A program made the position numbers and the translations under genes. A model generated the notes under the pieces. It was not told the DNA's origin. It ran no database searches and worked only from the letters and a program-made list of their open reading frames with translations. A DNA stretch of 64,000 bases from Neorhizobium galegae. Its GTDB lineage: Bacteria > Pseudomonadota > Alphaproteobacteria > Rhizobiales > Rhizobiaceae. This document shows positions 53,371-61,909 of this stretch, one piece after another. The stretch lies in contig NZ_JAGIPG010000007.1 of assembly GCF_017877055.1 (NCBI RefSeq), positions 124,001 through 188,000 of the forward strand. The letters are read 5' to 3'. The stretch's first letter is position 1, and each line of letters begins with the position of its first letter.

Positions 53371-54162
53371 ATGACACGTTTCCTCTCCTTCATCTCTCGC
53401 ACCTATGTCACGCTGGTATTCTGCATCGTGTTCATGCCGATGGCGATCATCCTGGTGATCTCCTTCAGCGCCGACAGCTACCTGTCCTTCCCACCCTCGG
53501 GTTGGAGCCTGAAATGGTACGGAACGGTGCTTGGCAATACCAGCTTCATGCAGGGTTTCCGCAACAGCGCCATTATCGCGGGGGTCGTTGCTGCGCTTAG
53601 CCTTGCCCTCGGCCTGCCGGCCGCCTATGCGCTGGTGCGGCTGGATTTCCCAGGCCGCGCGCTGATCCGCAGCCTGGTCATCGCACCGCTTGTCTTGCCG
53701 GCGATGATGCTGGGCCTGGGCATCTTGATGGTGTTCACGCCGGCCGGCCTTGTCGCCACCTATCCCGGCCTGGTTCTGGCGCATCTGGTGATGACGCTGC
53801 CCTTCAGCATCCGCATCCTGCAGACGGCGCTCAGCAATCTCGGCACCGATGTCGACGAGGCAGCGATGACGCTCGGTGCCCGGCCGCTGCAGGTGTTCAT
53901 GCAGATCACCCTGCCGCGGCTGACGCCCGGCGTGATCGCGTCCAGCGCCATCGCCCTCATCCTGTCCTTCGACGAGATCGTGCTTTCGCTGTTCATCGTC
54001 GGGCCGCGGCTGCAGACCTTGCCGGTCGCCCTCTACCGTTATGTCGATGAGCGCACCGACCCCATGGTGGCAGTTCTGGCCGTTCTGATGATCGCGCTTT
54101 CGCTTGCCATCGTACTCGTTGTCGAACGCAGCGTCGGTTTCGCCAAGGCCTTTGGCCGCTAA
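53371..54162 (+). CDS. ABC transporter permease (PotC type)
   Basis: A 263-residue permease: VFMPMAIILVISFSADSYLS near the N-terminus and the coupling loop DVDEAAMTLGARPLQVFMQI then TLPRLTPGVIASSAIALI. FSFDEIVLSLFIVGP-type sequence near the end is typical of PotC. The ATG is preceded by GAGGGCATAAGGGC. Confidence 0.92.
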   Translation: MTRFLSFISRTYVTLVFCIVFMPMAIILVISFSADSYLSFPPSGWSLKWYGTVLGNTSFMQGFRNSAIIAGVVAALSLALGLPAAYALVRLDFPGRALIRSLVIAPLVLPAMMLGLGILMVFTPAGLVATYPGLVLAHLVMTLPFSIRILQTALSNLGTDVDEAAMTLGARPLQVFMQITLPRLTPGVIASSAIALILSFDEIVLSLFIVGPRLQTLPVALYRYVDERTDPMVAVLAVLMIALSLAIVLVVERSVGFAKAFGR

Positions 54163-54189
54163 CTTTCACGTCACAGATTGGATCCGAAA

Positions 54190-54858
54190 ATGGCTTACAA
54201 AATCAATCCGATGCCGGCACAAATCGCCAAGCAGGACCTCGAGCTTCTGGCACAGGTCGAAACCGCGACGCTTGGCCACTGGCGGCATTTCGGCTTCCTA
54301 CACCGGCAGATCCAGCCGCTGATACCGGGCCGCCGCGTTGTCGGCACCGCCGTCACCATTGCCATTCCCGGACCAGACTCCACCCTGCTGCATCATCTTC
54401 TCAGCCTCATCCGCCCGGGCGACTTCGTCATCGTCGACCGGTTGCATGATGACCGCTATGCCTGCTGGGGCGGCGGCGTGACGGTCGGCGCCAAGGCAGC
54501 CGGTGCCGTCGGCGCCGTGGTCGATGGCCCTTGCACCGACCTTGAGGAAATCGTCCAGTCGGATTTCCCGATGTGGTGCCGCGGCATCTCGCCGATTACC
54601 ACCCGCATCTATGACCTCGGCGGCGCGATTAACATACCGGTTTCTGTCGGCAATACCGTGGTCATGCCGGGCGACGCCGTGCTGGCCGATGAGAGCGGCG
54701 TCATCGTCCTGCCGCCGGAAGAAGTGGCATCGGAGGCACAGAAAGCCATCGACATCCAGATCCGCGGCAAGGCGCGCGAGGCAAGCGTGCGCGAAACCGG
54801 CGTCAAGCTCGGCGATCTGTCGGGTGCGTCCGCCAAAGTTCTGGCAAAGCTCGGCTGA
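54190..54858 (+). CDS. RraA/HMG aldolase-family protein with a changed active-site residue
   Basis: A 222-residue RraA-like protein. The substrate-pocket region reads GGGVTVGAKAAGAVGAVVDG then PCTDLEEIVQSDFPMWCRGI, followed by VGNTVVMPGDAVLADESGVI. In pyruvate aldolases of this family the motif is R-D (for example G-x-V-R-D-L); here Thr116 replaces the Arg that binds the pyruvate carboxylate, while Asp117 is kept. It may therefore not be a pyruvate aldolase. The ATG at 54190 gives the usual length. It lies in the ABC operon, 27 bases after the permease. Confidence 0.82.
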   Translation: MAYKINPMPAQIAKQDLELLAQVETATLGHWRHFGFLHRQIQPLIPGRRVVGTAVTIAIPGPDSTLLHHLLSLIRPGDFVIVDRLHDDRYACWGGGVTVGAKAAGAVGAVVDGPCTDLEEIVQSDFPMWCRGISPITTRIYDLGGAINIPVSVGNTVVMPGDAVLADESGVIVLPPEEVASEAQKAIDIQIRGKAREASVRETGVKLGDLSGASAKVLAKLG

Positions 54859-54871
54859 TCCATGCTCTCTA

Positions 54872-54891
54872 GCCGGAGTGTTTGCTCCGGC
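54872..54891. terminator. Hairpin between rraA-like and gamma-glutamyltransferase genes
   Basis: GCCGGAG and CTCCGGC form a perfect 7-base stem around TGTTTG, 13 bases after the stop codon. Only a short T stretch follows, so it may attenuate rather than end transcription. Confidence 0.55.
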
Positions 54892-54932
54892 CAGTTTCCG
54901 ACGACTGCCATACCCATCGAATTGAGAACGCC

Positions 54933-56624
54933 ATGACCGCTTCCCGTCTGCCATTTACCTGCGAAAAATCCCCCGCCAGTGGTGCTGGTGGCATGGTGGT
55001 CACCAACCATCCGCTGGGCTCGGCAGCTGGCTTCGAGATACTGGCGGCAGGCGGCAATGCGGTGGATGCCGCAGTCGCCTCGCTTCTGGCATTGACCGTG
55101 GTCGAGCCGATGATGGTCGGCATTGCCGGCGGCGGGCTGTCACATCTGCGAATGGCCGACGGTACGCATGTGGTGATCGACGCGCTTTCTTCGGCGGCAG
55201 CGACCATGCACCCGGAAATCTACGAGCCGGTTTCGGACGAGCCGGCGCGCTACATGGACGCCAAGGGGCGGCGCAACATCATCGGCGCATCCTCCGTTGC
55301 CGTTCCCGGCAACCTTGCGGGCTGGTGCGACATGCAGTCGCGTTATGGCAAGCTGCCCTTCGCCGATGTCGTCGAACCGGCGATCCGGCTGGCCTCGCGC
55401 GGTTTCGCCGTCACCCATTATCTTTCGGGCGCGATTGGCGAGGCAGCCAGCGAGCTTTCGCAGGATAAGGAAATCGCCACGATCCTCATGCCGGGCGGTG
55501 CGGCGCCGGCACCAGGCGACCGCCTTGTCATGGGCGATTATGCCGGAAGCCTGCGGCTGATCCAGCGTGAGGGCGCCGCGGCGCTGCATGGCGGTGCGCT
55601 TGGCGCGGCGCTGGCCGCGCGAATGTCGACTGGCGGTGATGATGCCGGCTGGGTCACCGAAGCCGACCTGCGTACCTATCGCCCGATCGAGCGCAAGCCG
55701 ATCATCGGCAGCTATCGCGGCTTCGAGATCGCCGGCCCGCCGCCACCGGCATCTTCCGGCGTACATGTCACCCAGATGCTCAACATGCTCGAGGCCTATG
55801 ACATCGAGGGCATGGGCTTCGGCAGCCCCGCGTCCCTGCATCTTCTCGTCGAGGTGATCCGCATCGCCTTTGCCGACCGGCGGACCTATTCGGGCGATCC
55901 GGCCTTTGTCGACGTGCCGGTCGAGCGGCTGACCTCGAAAGCCTATGCCGCCGAATGCCGCGCCCTGATCCGCCAGGCTGCAAGCCTGCCGGCGCCGAGG
56001 GCACCCGGCCATGAAAGCCACGACACCACGCATGTCACCGTTGCCGACCGCGATGGCAACATCGTCACTGCCACGCATACCATCAACGGGCTGTTCGGGG
56101 CGCGACTTGCGGTGCCGGGCACCGGCATCATTCCCAACAACTATATGAGCAATTTCGATCCGCATCCCGGCAACGCCTTGTCGGTGGTTCCGGGGAAGCG
56201 CGTGCCGACCTCGATGGCGCCGATGATCCTGATGAAGGATGGCGCGCCGGTGTTTGCCCTCGGCCTTCCGGGCGGCCTCAGGATTTTCCCCTCGGCCATG
56301 CAGGCGATCGTCAACCTGATCGACCACAAGATGAGCCTGCAGGAAGCTGTGGAAGCTCCCCGCATCTGGACCCAAGGCCAGGAAGTGGAAATCGAGCAGG
56401 CCTATGCGCCGCAACAGGCAAAACTCGAGGAACTCGGGCACGAGGTACGGGTGATGCCGCATATCGGCGGCGGCATGAACGCCATCGCCTTTGGCGACAC
56501 GATGATTGGTGCCGCCTGCTGGCGCGCCGACGGCACGGTGGCAGCACTCGGTGGCGGGCTGGCCCGTCCGGGCGTACGGTTCTGGCCAGACAAGGCGCCG
56601 GCAAAGCCCGCATCAAACCGATGA
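54933..56624 (+). CDS. Gamma-glutamyltransferase-family Ntn hydrolase
   Basis: A 563-residue precursor. The N-terminal GMVVTNHPLGSAAGFEILAA, GGNAVDAAVASLLALTVVEP and GIAGGGLSHLRMADG are family motifs; the self-cleavage and nucleophile Thr is in HESHDTTHVTVADRDGNIVT. No signal peptide is evident, so it is probably cytoplasmic, unlike classic GGT. Members hydrolyse gamma-glutamyl amides or act as cephalosporin-type acylases. Downstream of an importer and RraA gene it probably deacylates the imported compound. Confidence 0.88.
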   Translation: MTASRLPFTCEKSPASGAGGMVVTNHPLGSAAGFEILAAGGNAVDAAVASLLALTVVEPMMVGIAGGGLSHLRMADGTHVVIDALSSAAATMHPEIYEPVSDEPARYMDAKGRRNIIGASSVAVPGNLAGWCDMQSRYGKLPFADVVEPAIRLASRGFAVTHYLSGAIGEAASELSQDKEIATILMPGGAAPAPGDRLVMGDYAGSLRLIQREGAAALHGGALGAALAARMSTGGDDAGWVTEADLRTYRPIERKPIIGSYRGFEIAGPPPPASSGVHVTQMLNMLEAYDIEGMGFGSPASLHLLVEVIRIAFADRRTYSGDPAFVDVPVERLTSKAYAAECRALIRQAASLPAPRAPGHESHDTTHVTVADRDGNIVTATHTINGLFGARLAVPGTGIIPNNYMSNFDPHPGNALSVVPGKRVPTSMAPMILMKDGAPVFALGLPGGLRIFPSAMQAIVNLIDHKMSLQEAVEAPRIWTQGQEVEIEQAYAPQQAKLEELGHEVRVMPHIGGGMNAIAFGDTMIGAACWRADGTVAALGGGLARPGVRFWPDKAPAKPASNR

Positions 56625-56771
56625 AGTTCGATCCCATAAAAGCGCATTGATAGCCGCCGGACGGCGCGAGACTGCTGGCAGCCGGCAAATTCAGCACCAC
56701 ATCTTCATGGTCCACTATCGAAAAACGACGTTCAGACATTTGATGCCTCTGGCATCCGGAGAAGGCCCCCA

Positions 56772-57506
56772 ATGACACAACACTACATGCTCTTGACGGG
56801 TGCCAGCCGGGGTATCGGCCACGCCACGGTCAAACTGTTTTTAGAAAAGGGCTGGCGCGTTCTGACCGTTTCAAGGCAACCTTTCTCCGAGGAGTGCCGC
56901 TGGCCGTCAGCCCGCGAAAGCCATATCCAGGCCGATCTGGCCGATCTCACGCAAATTGACAAGCTGGTGGCAGAAGTGCGCGAGCGGTTGGACGGGGCAG
57001 CCCTGCACGCGCTGGTCAACAACGCCGGCATTTCTCCGAAAGGTCCCGGTGGCACGCGGCTGGGCGTCATCGCTTCCGACGCGCTGACGTGGACGACGGT
57101 CCTCAACGTCAATCTCGTCTCGATCGCCCTGCTTGCCCGAGCATTGCTGCCCGAACTGGAGGCGGCGAAGGGATCGATCGTAAACGTGACATCGATTGCC
57201 GGATCGCGCGTACACCCCTTTGCCGGCGTCGCCTATGCTGCCTCCAAGGCTGGTCTGGCAGCTCTGACGCGCGAGATCGCCCACGAGTTCGGCCCGCATG
57301 GCGTTCGCGCGAATGCCATTGCACCAGGTGAAATCGCAACCTCGATCCTGTCTCTCGGTACCGATCAGCTGGTGGAAGCAACCGTTCCCATGAAAAGGCT
57401 CGGTACGCCGCGGGAAGTCGCCGAAACCATCCACTTCCTGTGCAGCGAGACATCCGCCTACATCAATGGCGCGGAAATCCACATCAATGGCGGACAGCAC
57501 GTCTGA
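56772..57506 (+). CDS. Short-chain dehydrogenase/reductase
   Basis: A 244-residue classical SDR: MLLTGASRGIGHATVKLF, ALVNNAGISPKGPGG, Ser in GSIVNVTSIAGSRVHPF, Tyr/Lys in VAYAASKAGLAALTREIAH and IAPGEIATSILS. It reduces or oxidises an alcohol/ketone with NAD(P)H; the substrate is unknown. It starts 147 bases after the GGT gene; the gap has no clear terminator, so it may be the last gene of that transcript. Confidence 0.87.
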   Translation: MTQHYMLLTGASRGIGHATVKLFLEKGWRVLTVSRQPFSEECRWPSARESHIQADLADLTQIDKLVAEVRERLDGAALHALVNNAGISPKGPGGTRLGVIASDALTWTTVLNVNLVSIALLARALLPELEAAKGSIVNVTSIAGSRVHPFAGVAYAASKAGLAALTREIAHEFGPHGVRANAIAPGEIATSILSLGTDQLVEATVPMKRLGTPREVAETIHFLCSETSAYINGAEIHINGGQHV

Positions 57507-57583
57507 TCCCGCAAGAACTCCCTGCGATCCCACCGCTTGCTGGCCATAACGTGCGAGTGCGCTACCGTCGACGACGCCTGCGG

Positions 57584-58999
57584 CTAGCTGACAGGGCCTA
57601 AATGCCAACCTTTGGCCCTGTCCACGGCCTGGGAAAATCGTGATAGCCGCGCGGGCGCGTCACACGGGTTTGGCTCGATAATCTGCGATGGTGCCGGCGT
57701 GGAGAGCGTTTCGCCAAGCGCACGGGCCGCAAGTTGGGCCGTGCCGTAGGCAGTCAGTTCGTCGACACTCGGAATGACGACTGTGCAACCCGTCGTGTCG
57801 GCGAGAAACTGGCATAGGTAACGCGAACGGCTGACGCCACCGTCCACCGAGATCCGGGTTGCCGGCGCATCCGATGCCATGGCCGCCACGATTTCGCTGG
57901 CACGCAAGGCGATGCCCTCGATCAGCGCCTGTTGCATGTCCTGTCGCGTCGTTGCGCCGGTCATGCCGATGAAAAGCCCGGCGGCACTGTCATCCCAATG
58001 CGGGCTGCCAAGCCCCGCCAGCGCCGGCACGAAAGCCAGGCCGCGGTCGATGGCCGGTCCTGCCTCGAAAGCATTGAGTTCCGACGGGGCATTCAGCAGC
58101 CCGATCCTTTGCGCCCAGTTGATCGCCGCACCGGCTGCATGGACACCGCCATCCGTGGCATAACTTGTCTCGCCGCCGATCGACCAGGCGACGGTCGGCA
58201 GCAGGCCGTTTTGGCCATCCAGGCGCAGGTGCGGGCCGGTCAGCGACAGCGCGAACGCACCGGTACCGAAGGTGATCTTGGTATCGCCGGCTACCCGGCA
58301 ACCATGGCCGTAAAGGGCAGCCTGCTGGTCGACCACCGAGGCCGTCAGCGGCGTGCCATCGATGCCACCGAAATCGCCGACGGTCGGCAGAATGGGCGGC
58401 AGGCACTCGATCGGCACGCCAAAAAGCTGGCAGAGCGTACTGTCCCACTGGCCGGTCGCGATATTCATCAAGGCGGTGCGCGAAGCGGTGGTGATGTCGG
58501 TCGCAGCGCGTCCGGTCAGGCGCTGCAGGAAGAACGCATCCGTGGTGCCGAGCATCAATCTGCCGGCACGCCGGGCAGCTTTGACCTCGTCATTGTTCTC
58601 CAGCAGCCAGGCCAGTTTGCAAGCCGAGAAATAAGGGCTGAGCGGCAGGCCGGACAGCGCCTTGATCTCGGCTTCCGCATGGGAAAGAGCGGCAACCTGC
58701 GCGGCGGTGCGACGATCCTGCCAGACGATGACGGGAGAGAGCGGCCTGCCATCAATCGCATCCCAGGCAAGACAGCTTTCACCCTGATTGGACAGACCGA
58801 TCGCGGTGGCTTCGCCGGCGGCAGAAAGTGCGGCGCAAAGATTGGCGAGCAGTTCCTCCGGATCATGTTCGACCCGATCCGTGCCGGAAAAATGCTGCTT
58901 GTGCGTGGCGGAAAAAACGATACTGGCGTCGCCATCGGCCGTGACCCGCAGGGCGCGTGTCGATGTGGTGCCCTGATCGAGGGCGAGGAAAATGCTCAT
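57584..58999 (-). CDS. FGGY-family carbohydrate kinase, GlpK-like but lacking the glycerol-binding Arg
   Basis: A 471-residue FGGY kinase: FLALDQGTTSTRALRV (phosphate 1), GTTDAFFLQRLTGRAATDIT, and FGTGAFALS (adenosine side). In glycerol kinase the substrate is held by R83, E84, Y135, D245 and Q246. Here the counterparts are Gly73 (NQGES), Glu74, Tyr123 (SPYFSACK), Asp224 and Gln225 (SVVDQQAAL). The Arg is missing, so glycerol is not assured and a different polyol or hydroxy acid is possible. It is the last gene of a tightly overlapping leftward operon with two flavoproteins. Confidence 0.87.
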   Translation of the reverse strand: MSIFLALDQGTTSTRALRVTADGDASIVFSATHKQHFSGTDRVEHDPEELLANLCAALSAAGEATAIGLSNQGESCLAWDAIDGRPLSPVIVWQDRRTAAQVAALSHAEAEIKALSGLPLSPYFSACKLAWLLENNDEVKAARRAGRLMLGTTDAFFLQRLTGRAATDITTASRTALMNIATGQWDSTLCQLFGVPIECLPPILPTVGDFGGIDGTPLTASVVDQQAALYGHGCRVAGDTKITFGTGAFALSLTGPHLRLDGQNGLLPTVAWSIGGETSYATDGGVHAAGAAINWAQRIGLLNAPSELNAFEAGPAIDRGLAFVPALAGLGSPHWDDSAAGLFIGMTGATTRQDMQQALIEGIALRASEIVAAMASDAPATRISVDGGVSRSRYLCQFLADTTGCTVVIPSVDELTAYGTAQLAARALGETLSTPAPSQIIEPNPCDAPARLSRFSQAVDRAKGWHLGPVS

Positions 59000-60240
59000 G
59001 GTCGTGGCTCCAGTCGCAGCTGAAGATCGCTGCTATCGACGGCAAGGTTCAGCCCCGCCAGAGAAAAGCGGATCGGCTTCTGCGGCGCGGTATTGACGCT
59101 TTGGGTGCGCAGGACCGTACCGCTGCCGTCCGAGAGGATCAATCGGCCGTGCGCGGCCCCGATAGCGCGTATGTTCAGAGCCGGCACAGTGCCCCTGCCT
59201 TCGAGCGTCAGTCGCTGCGGAACCACATATTTCAGCCTTGCGCCAGCGATGATGCGACGGCCGAGAGTTTTATCGGGTTCGGCATCTCTCCCGTTCGCAA
59301 GTTCGGCGGCAATCACGCGGGCCACGCGACGGCCCTCGTCCCAGCAATGGCCAGCCGTCTCGATCGGGTGAACCATGTTGCCGGCGGCAAAGATGCTGGG
59401 GTCGGAGCTGCGACCATGCTCGTCGATCACCGGGCCTCCGGTTCCGAGATCGAGCGCAAGGGCGCTTGCCTCAGCCAGTGCCGCCTCCGGGACGAAGCGG
59501 CCGGAAAAGATCAGCCCGTCGCAATCCAGCACCGTTTCCTTGCCGTCAGCCAAGCGCAAACGCACGGATGTCACCCGCGGGCTGCCTTCGATGGCGAGCA
59601 CCTGCGCACCGGCCAAGACCGGCACGCCGAGCACTCGCGGCAGCGCAAAAAATGCCGGGCGAGCCTGCACCTCGTGCTCCGTCTCCACCATGGCGACGGG
59701 CAGGATTCCGTGGCTTCGACAGGTGAGAATCGCCGACAGCGACACCAGTTCGCTGCCGACGATGACTGGGCGCCGAAACGGAATACGCCCCTCCTGGTAG
59801 ACGAAAGCCTGAAGCGCTGCCGTATTCATCACGCCAAGCGGCCGCACGCCCGGCACCAGCAACTGCGCGCGGGTCGTCTCGCGGGCCCCCGTGGCGATCA
59901 GGATGCGGGCGGCCTGGATGGCCTGGATGCCGGCGGGGCTGGCGACCGTCAGCAGGCCGTCTGGACCCGTATGGACGACCGTATATTTCGCCAGGATCGT
60001 CACACCGGCCGCCACGGCCGCGCCCGCTAGGCGACGGGCATAAGCCTTGCCCGTGAGGATGCGGCCGAACTCGCGCATGCCGAAGGGTGGATGGCCACAA
60101 TGGCGGGGGATGCCACCGACCTCGGTACCACGCTCGAAGAGTGCGACTTTGGCCACGCCCCGGCGTTTCAGCTCGATGGCGGCAGACAAGCCGGCTGGGC
60201 CACCGCCGACGATTGCGACGTCATACGTCTCCGCGCTCAT
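58996..60240 (-). CDS. NAD(P)/FAD-dependent oxidoreductase (Pyr_redox_2, HcnB/opine-oxidase-like)
   Basis: A 414-residue flavoprotein. The FAD motif is DVAIVGGGPAGLSAAIELKR, an NAD(P)-type motif lies in RRPVIVGSELVSLSAIL, and FAD-binding SIFAAGNMVHPIETAGHCW near residue 300. The start ATG at 60240 overlaps the preceding gene stop by four bases. Proteins of this form work with a second flavoprotein subunit in opine/hydroxyproline-type dehydrogenases and in GlpA-linked operons. Here the partner is probably the upstream gene product. Confidence 0.85.
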   Translation of the reverse strand: MSAETYDVAIVGGGPAGLSAAIELKRRGVAKVALFERGTEVGGIPRHCGHPPFGMREFGRILTGKAYARRLAGAAVAAGVTILAKYTVVHTGPDGLLTVASPAGIQAIQAARILIATGARETTRAQLLVPGVRPLGVMNTAALQAFVYQEGRIPFRRPVIVGSELVSLSAILTCRSHGILPVAMVETEHEVQARPAFFALPRVLGVPVLAGAQVLAIEGSPRVTSVRLRLADGKETVLDCDGLIFSGRFVPEAALAEASALALDLGTGGPVIDEHGRSSDPSIFAAGNMVHPIETAGHCWDEGRRVARVIAAELANGRDAEPDKTLGRRIIAGARLKYVVPQRLTLEGRGTVPALNIRAIGAAHGRLILSDGSGTVLRTQSVNTAPQKPIRFSLAGLNLAVDSSDLQLRLEPRP

Positions 60241-61631
60241 GGGTCGACCTCCGGTGCGATCGGCACGGACAACCGGCCCTCCGTCAGGCTCGCCAGACGG
60301 GCCAGGCAGTTGAACCCCTGACATCGCCCCATGGCGCAACGCGTACGCCGACGCAGCCCGCCAAAATCTCCGGGCGGCAAGGGGCTGCCAAGCGCAGCCT
60401 CAATCTCTCGACCGGTCACCATTTCGCAATGACAGACGATGCCGTCATGCCCGGGCGTCTGCCAGTCACGCGGCAGGTGCTCGGCCAGATTGGGCAGCAG
60501 GAAGGTCGGCGGCGCTGCGGACCGCTCGCCGCCCACAGTCCGGCTTTGTGCCCATAGCCCATGGACATGACGGGCAATACCCAGCGCGGCGGTCAGGCCG
60601 GTGGAGCGTATGCCTCCGGCGCAGAAATAGCCCTTTTCCGGAAGGCAGTGGACCCGGTAGTGCTTTTCCTCGGAAGCCGGTCGCAAGCCGGCATAAACGG
60701 CCGTCACTTGGGCCTGCGCCAGCGCCGGCACAAGCTCGACGGCCTTGGCGATCAGCATGTCGAGTTCCGGCCGGGTGACGTCCGGGCGCTCGCGCTCTTC
60801 CTGTTCCTCCGCCGTCGGTCCGACCAGCAGGTTGCCGAAGATCGTTCGCGTCAGCACCACACCCTTGGTGCGGGCCGTCGGCACCGGCAGCAGGATCGTT
60901 CGCAGATGCCTGGCAGCAGCCTTGTCGAACACCACGAACTGCCCCTTTCGCGGACGAATCTCGAACTGCGCCTCGCCGAGCAACATCCGCTCGACGCTAT
61001 CGCCCTGAATACCCGCAGAGTTGATGACGCTACGCGCGGTCAGCGTGCCGGTGGGCGTCTCCAGGTGCCACAGGTCGCCATCGAAACGGGCCGACAACAG
61101 CCTGGCATTGAACTGAAACCGGGCGCCCAATGCCTTGGCCTGCATCGCATAGGCCAATGGCGCCGACCAGGGATCAATGATGATCTCGCGTGGCACCAGC
61201 AGTGCGGCGCGCACATGTGTCCCCAATGCCGGCTCGCGGGCAAGCACTTCGGCGCGGCCGAGAAGCCGGGCATCGGCAACGCCGTTCAAGAGCGCTTGGT
61301 CCAGCAATTCGGGAAGCCTGCCCTCCTCGCTGTCGTCCCATGCGGCAACCATCGCGCCAGTCTCCAGGATAGGCAGGTTGAAACTCTCGCGGATCTGCAT
61401 GTACTCGTCGTAACCCGACTGCATGCATTGCAGCTCGGTGCTGCCGGGCGGCGCATCGAAACCGGTATGCAGGATGGCGCTGTTGGCTTTCGATGCACCG
61501 GACAGGATATCGGGTGCCCGCTCTAGAACGACGACACTTGCCCCTTCCAACGAAAAGCGGCGCGCCATGGCGCAGCCGACGACGCCTGCACCGATAATGA
61601 CTGCATCCACAAGATCGCCGAAAGCAGTCAA
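60237..61631 (-). CDS. GlpA-like FAD-dependent dehydrogenase with C-terminal [2Fe-2S] BFD-like domain
   Basis: A 464-residue protein. Residues 8 to 40 hold the FAD motif (DAVIIGAGVVGCAMARRFSL), followed by the DAO fold typical of GlpA/L-2-hydroxyglutarate dehydrogenase (SGASKANSAILHTGFDAPPG). The last 80 residues are a BFD-like iron-sulfur domain: GIVCHCEMVTGREIEAAL and TRCAMGRCQGFNCLARL supply four or more Cys. It begins the operon and is divergent from the YdiJ-like gene. It probably oxidises the phosphorylated product of the FGGY kinase, as GlpA does with glycerol 3-phosphate. Confidence 0.87.
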   Translation of the reverse strand: MTAFGDLVDAVIIGAGVVGCAMARRFSLEGASVVVLERAPDILSGASKANSAILHTGFDAPPGSTELQCMQSGYDEYMQIRESFNLPILETGAMVAAWDDSEEGRLPELLDQALLNGVADARLLGRAEVLAREPALGTHVRAALLVPREIIIDPWSAPLAYAMQAKALGARFQFNARLLSARFDGDLWHLETPTGTLTARSVINSAGIQGDSVERMLLGEAQFEIRPRKGQFVVFDKAAARHLRTILLPVPTARTKGVVLTRTIFGNLLVGPTAEEQEERERPDVTRPELDMLIAKAVELVPALAQAQVTAVYAGLRPASEEKHYRVHCLPEKGYFCAGGIRSTGLTAALGIARHVHGLWAQSRTVGGERSAAPPTFLLPNLAEHLPRDWQTPGHDGIVCHCEMVTGREIEAALGSPLPPGDFGGLRRRTRCAMGRCQGFNCLARLASLTEGRLSVPIAPEVDP

Positions 61632-61909
61632 AAGCGTACTCCGTTGCTATCGAGCAACCGCCATATCGACGGTTAGGTGAACAGGTCCCCTATGCTTACC
61701 GCGACACCGATCTTTTGACGAGCCAAAATTGTACGTTCGGTCATCTTAGTGACTGAATGCGTTATTTTATAGCCTAAACAATCATGCTAGTGGAGAGCGA
61801 GGCGGTTCGATTTCGAGACCGGTGCGGCAGGCGCTGTATCGTCCCGGTCACCGCACGAAAAATGGCATGGGGCCTATGGCCGACAATTTTCTGCGCTAAG
61901 GTAACGAAC
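61632..61909. promoter_or_regulatory. Divergent promoter region between the GlpA-like and YdiJ-like genes
   Basis: This 278-base gap must carry both promoters. It includes an AT-rich core (GCGTTATTTTATAGCCTAAA at about 61759-61778). I see no clear operator palindrome and no gene. A modest ribosome site (AAGGTAACGAAC) precedes the GTG at 61910. Confidence 0.45.

Noticed and set aside
55140..56462. 440-residue open frame antisense to the gamma-glutamyltransferase gene
   Set aside because: Composition shadow; no motifs, and the plus-strand product contains the full Ntn-hydrolase signature.
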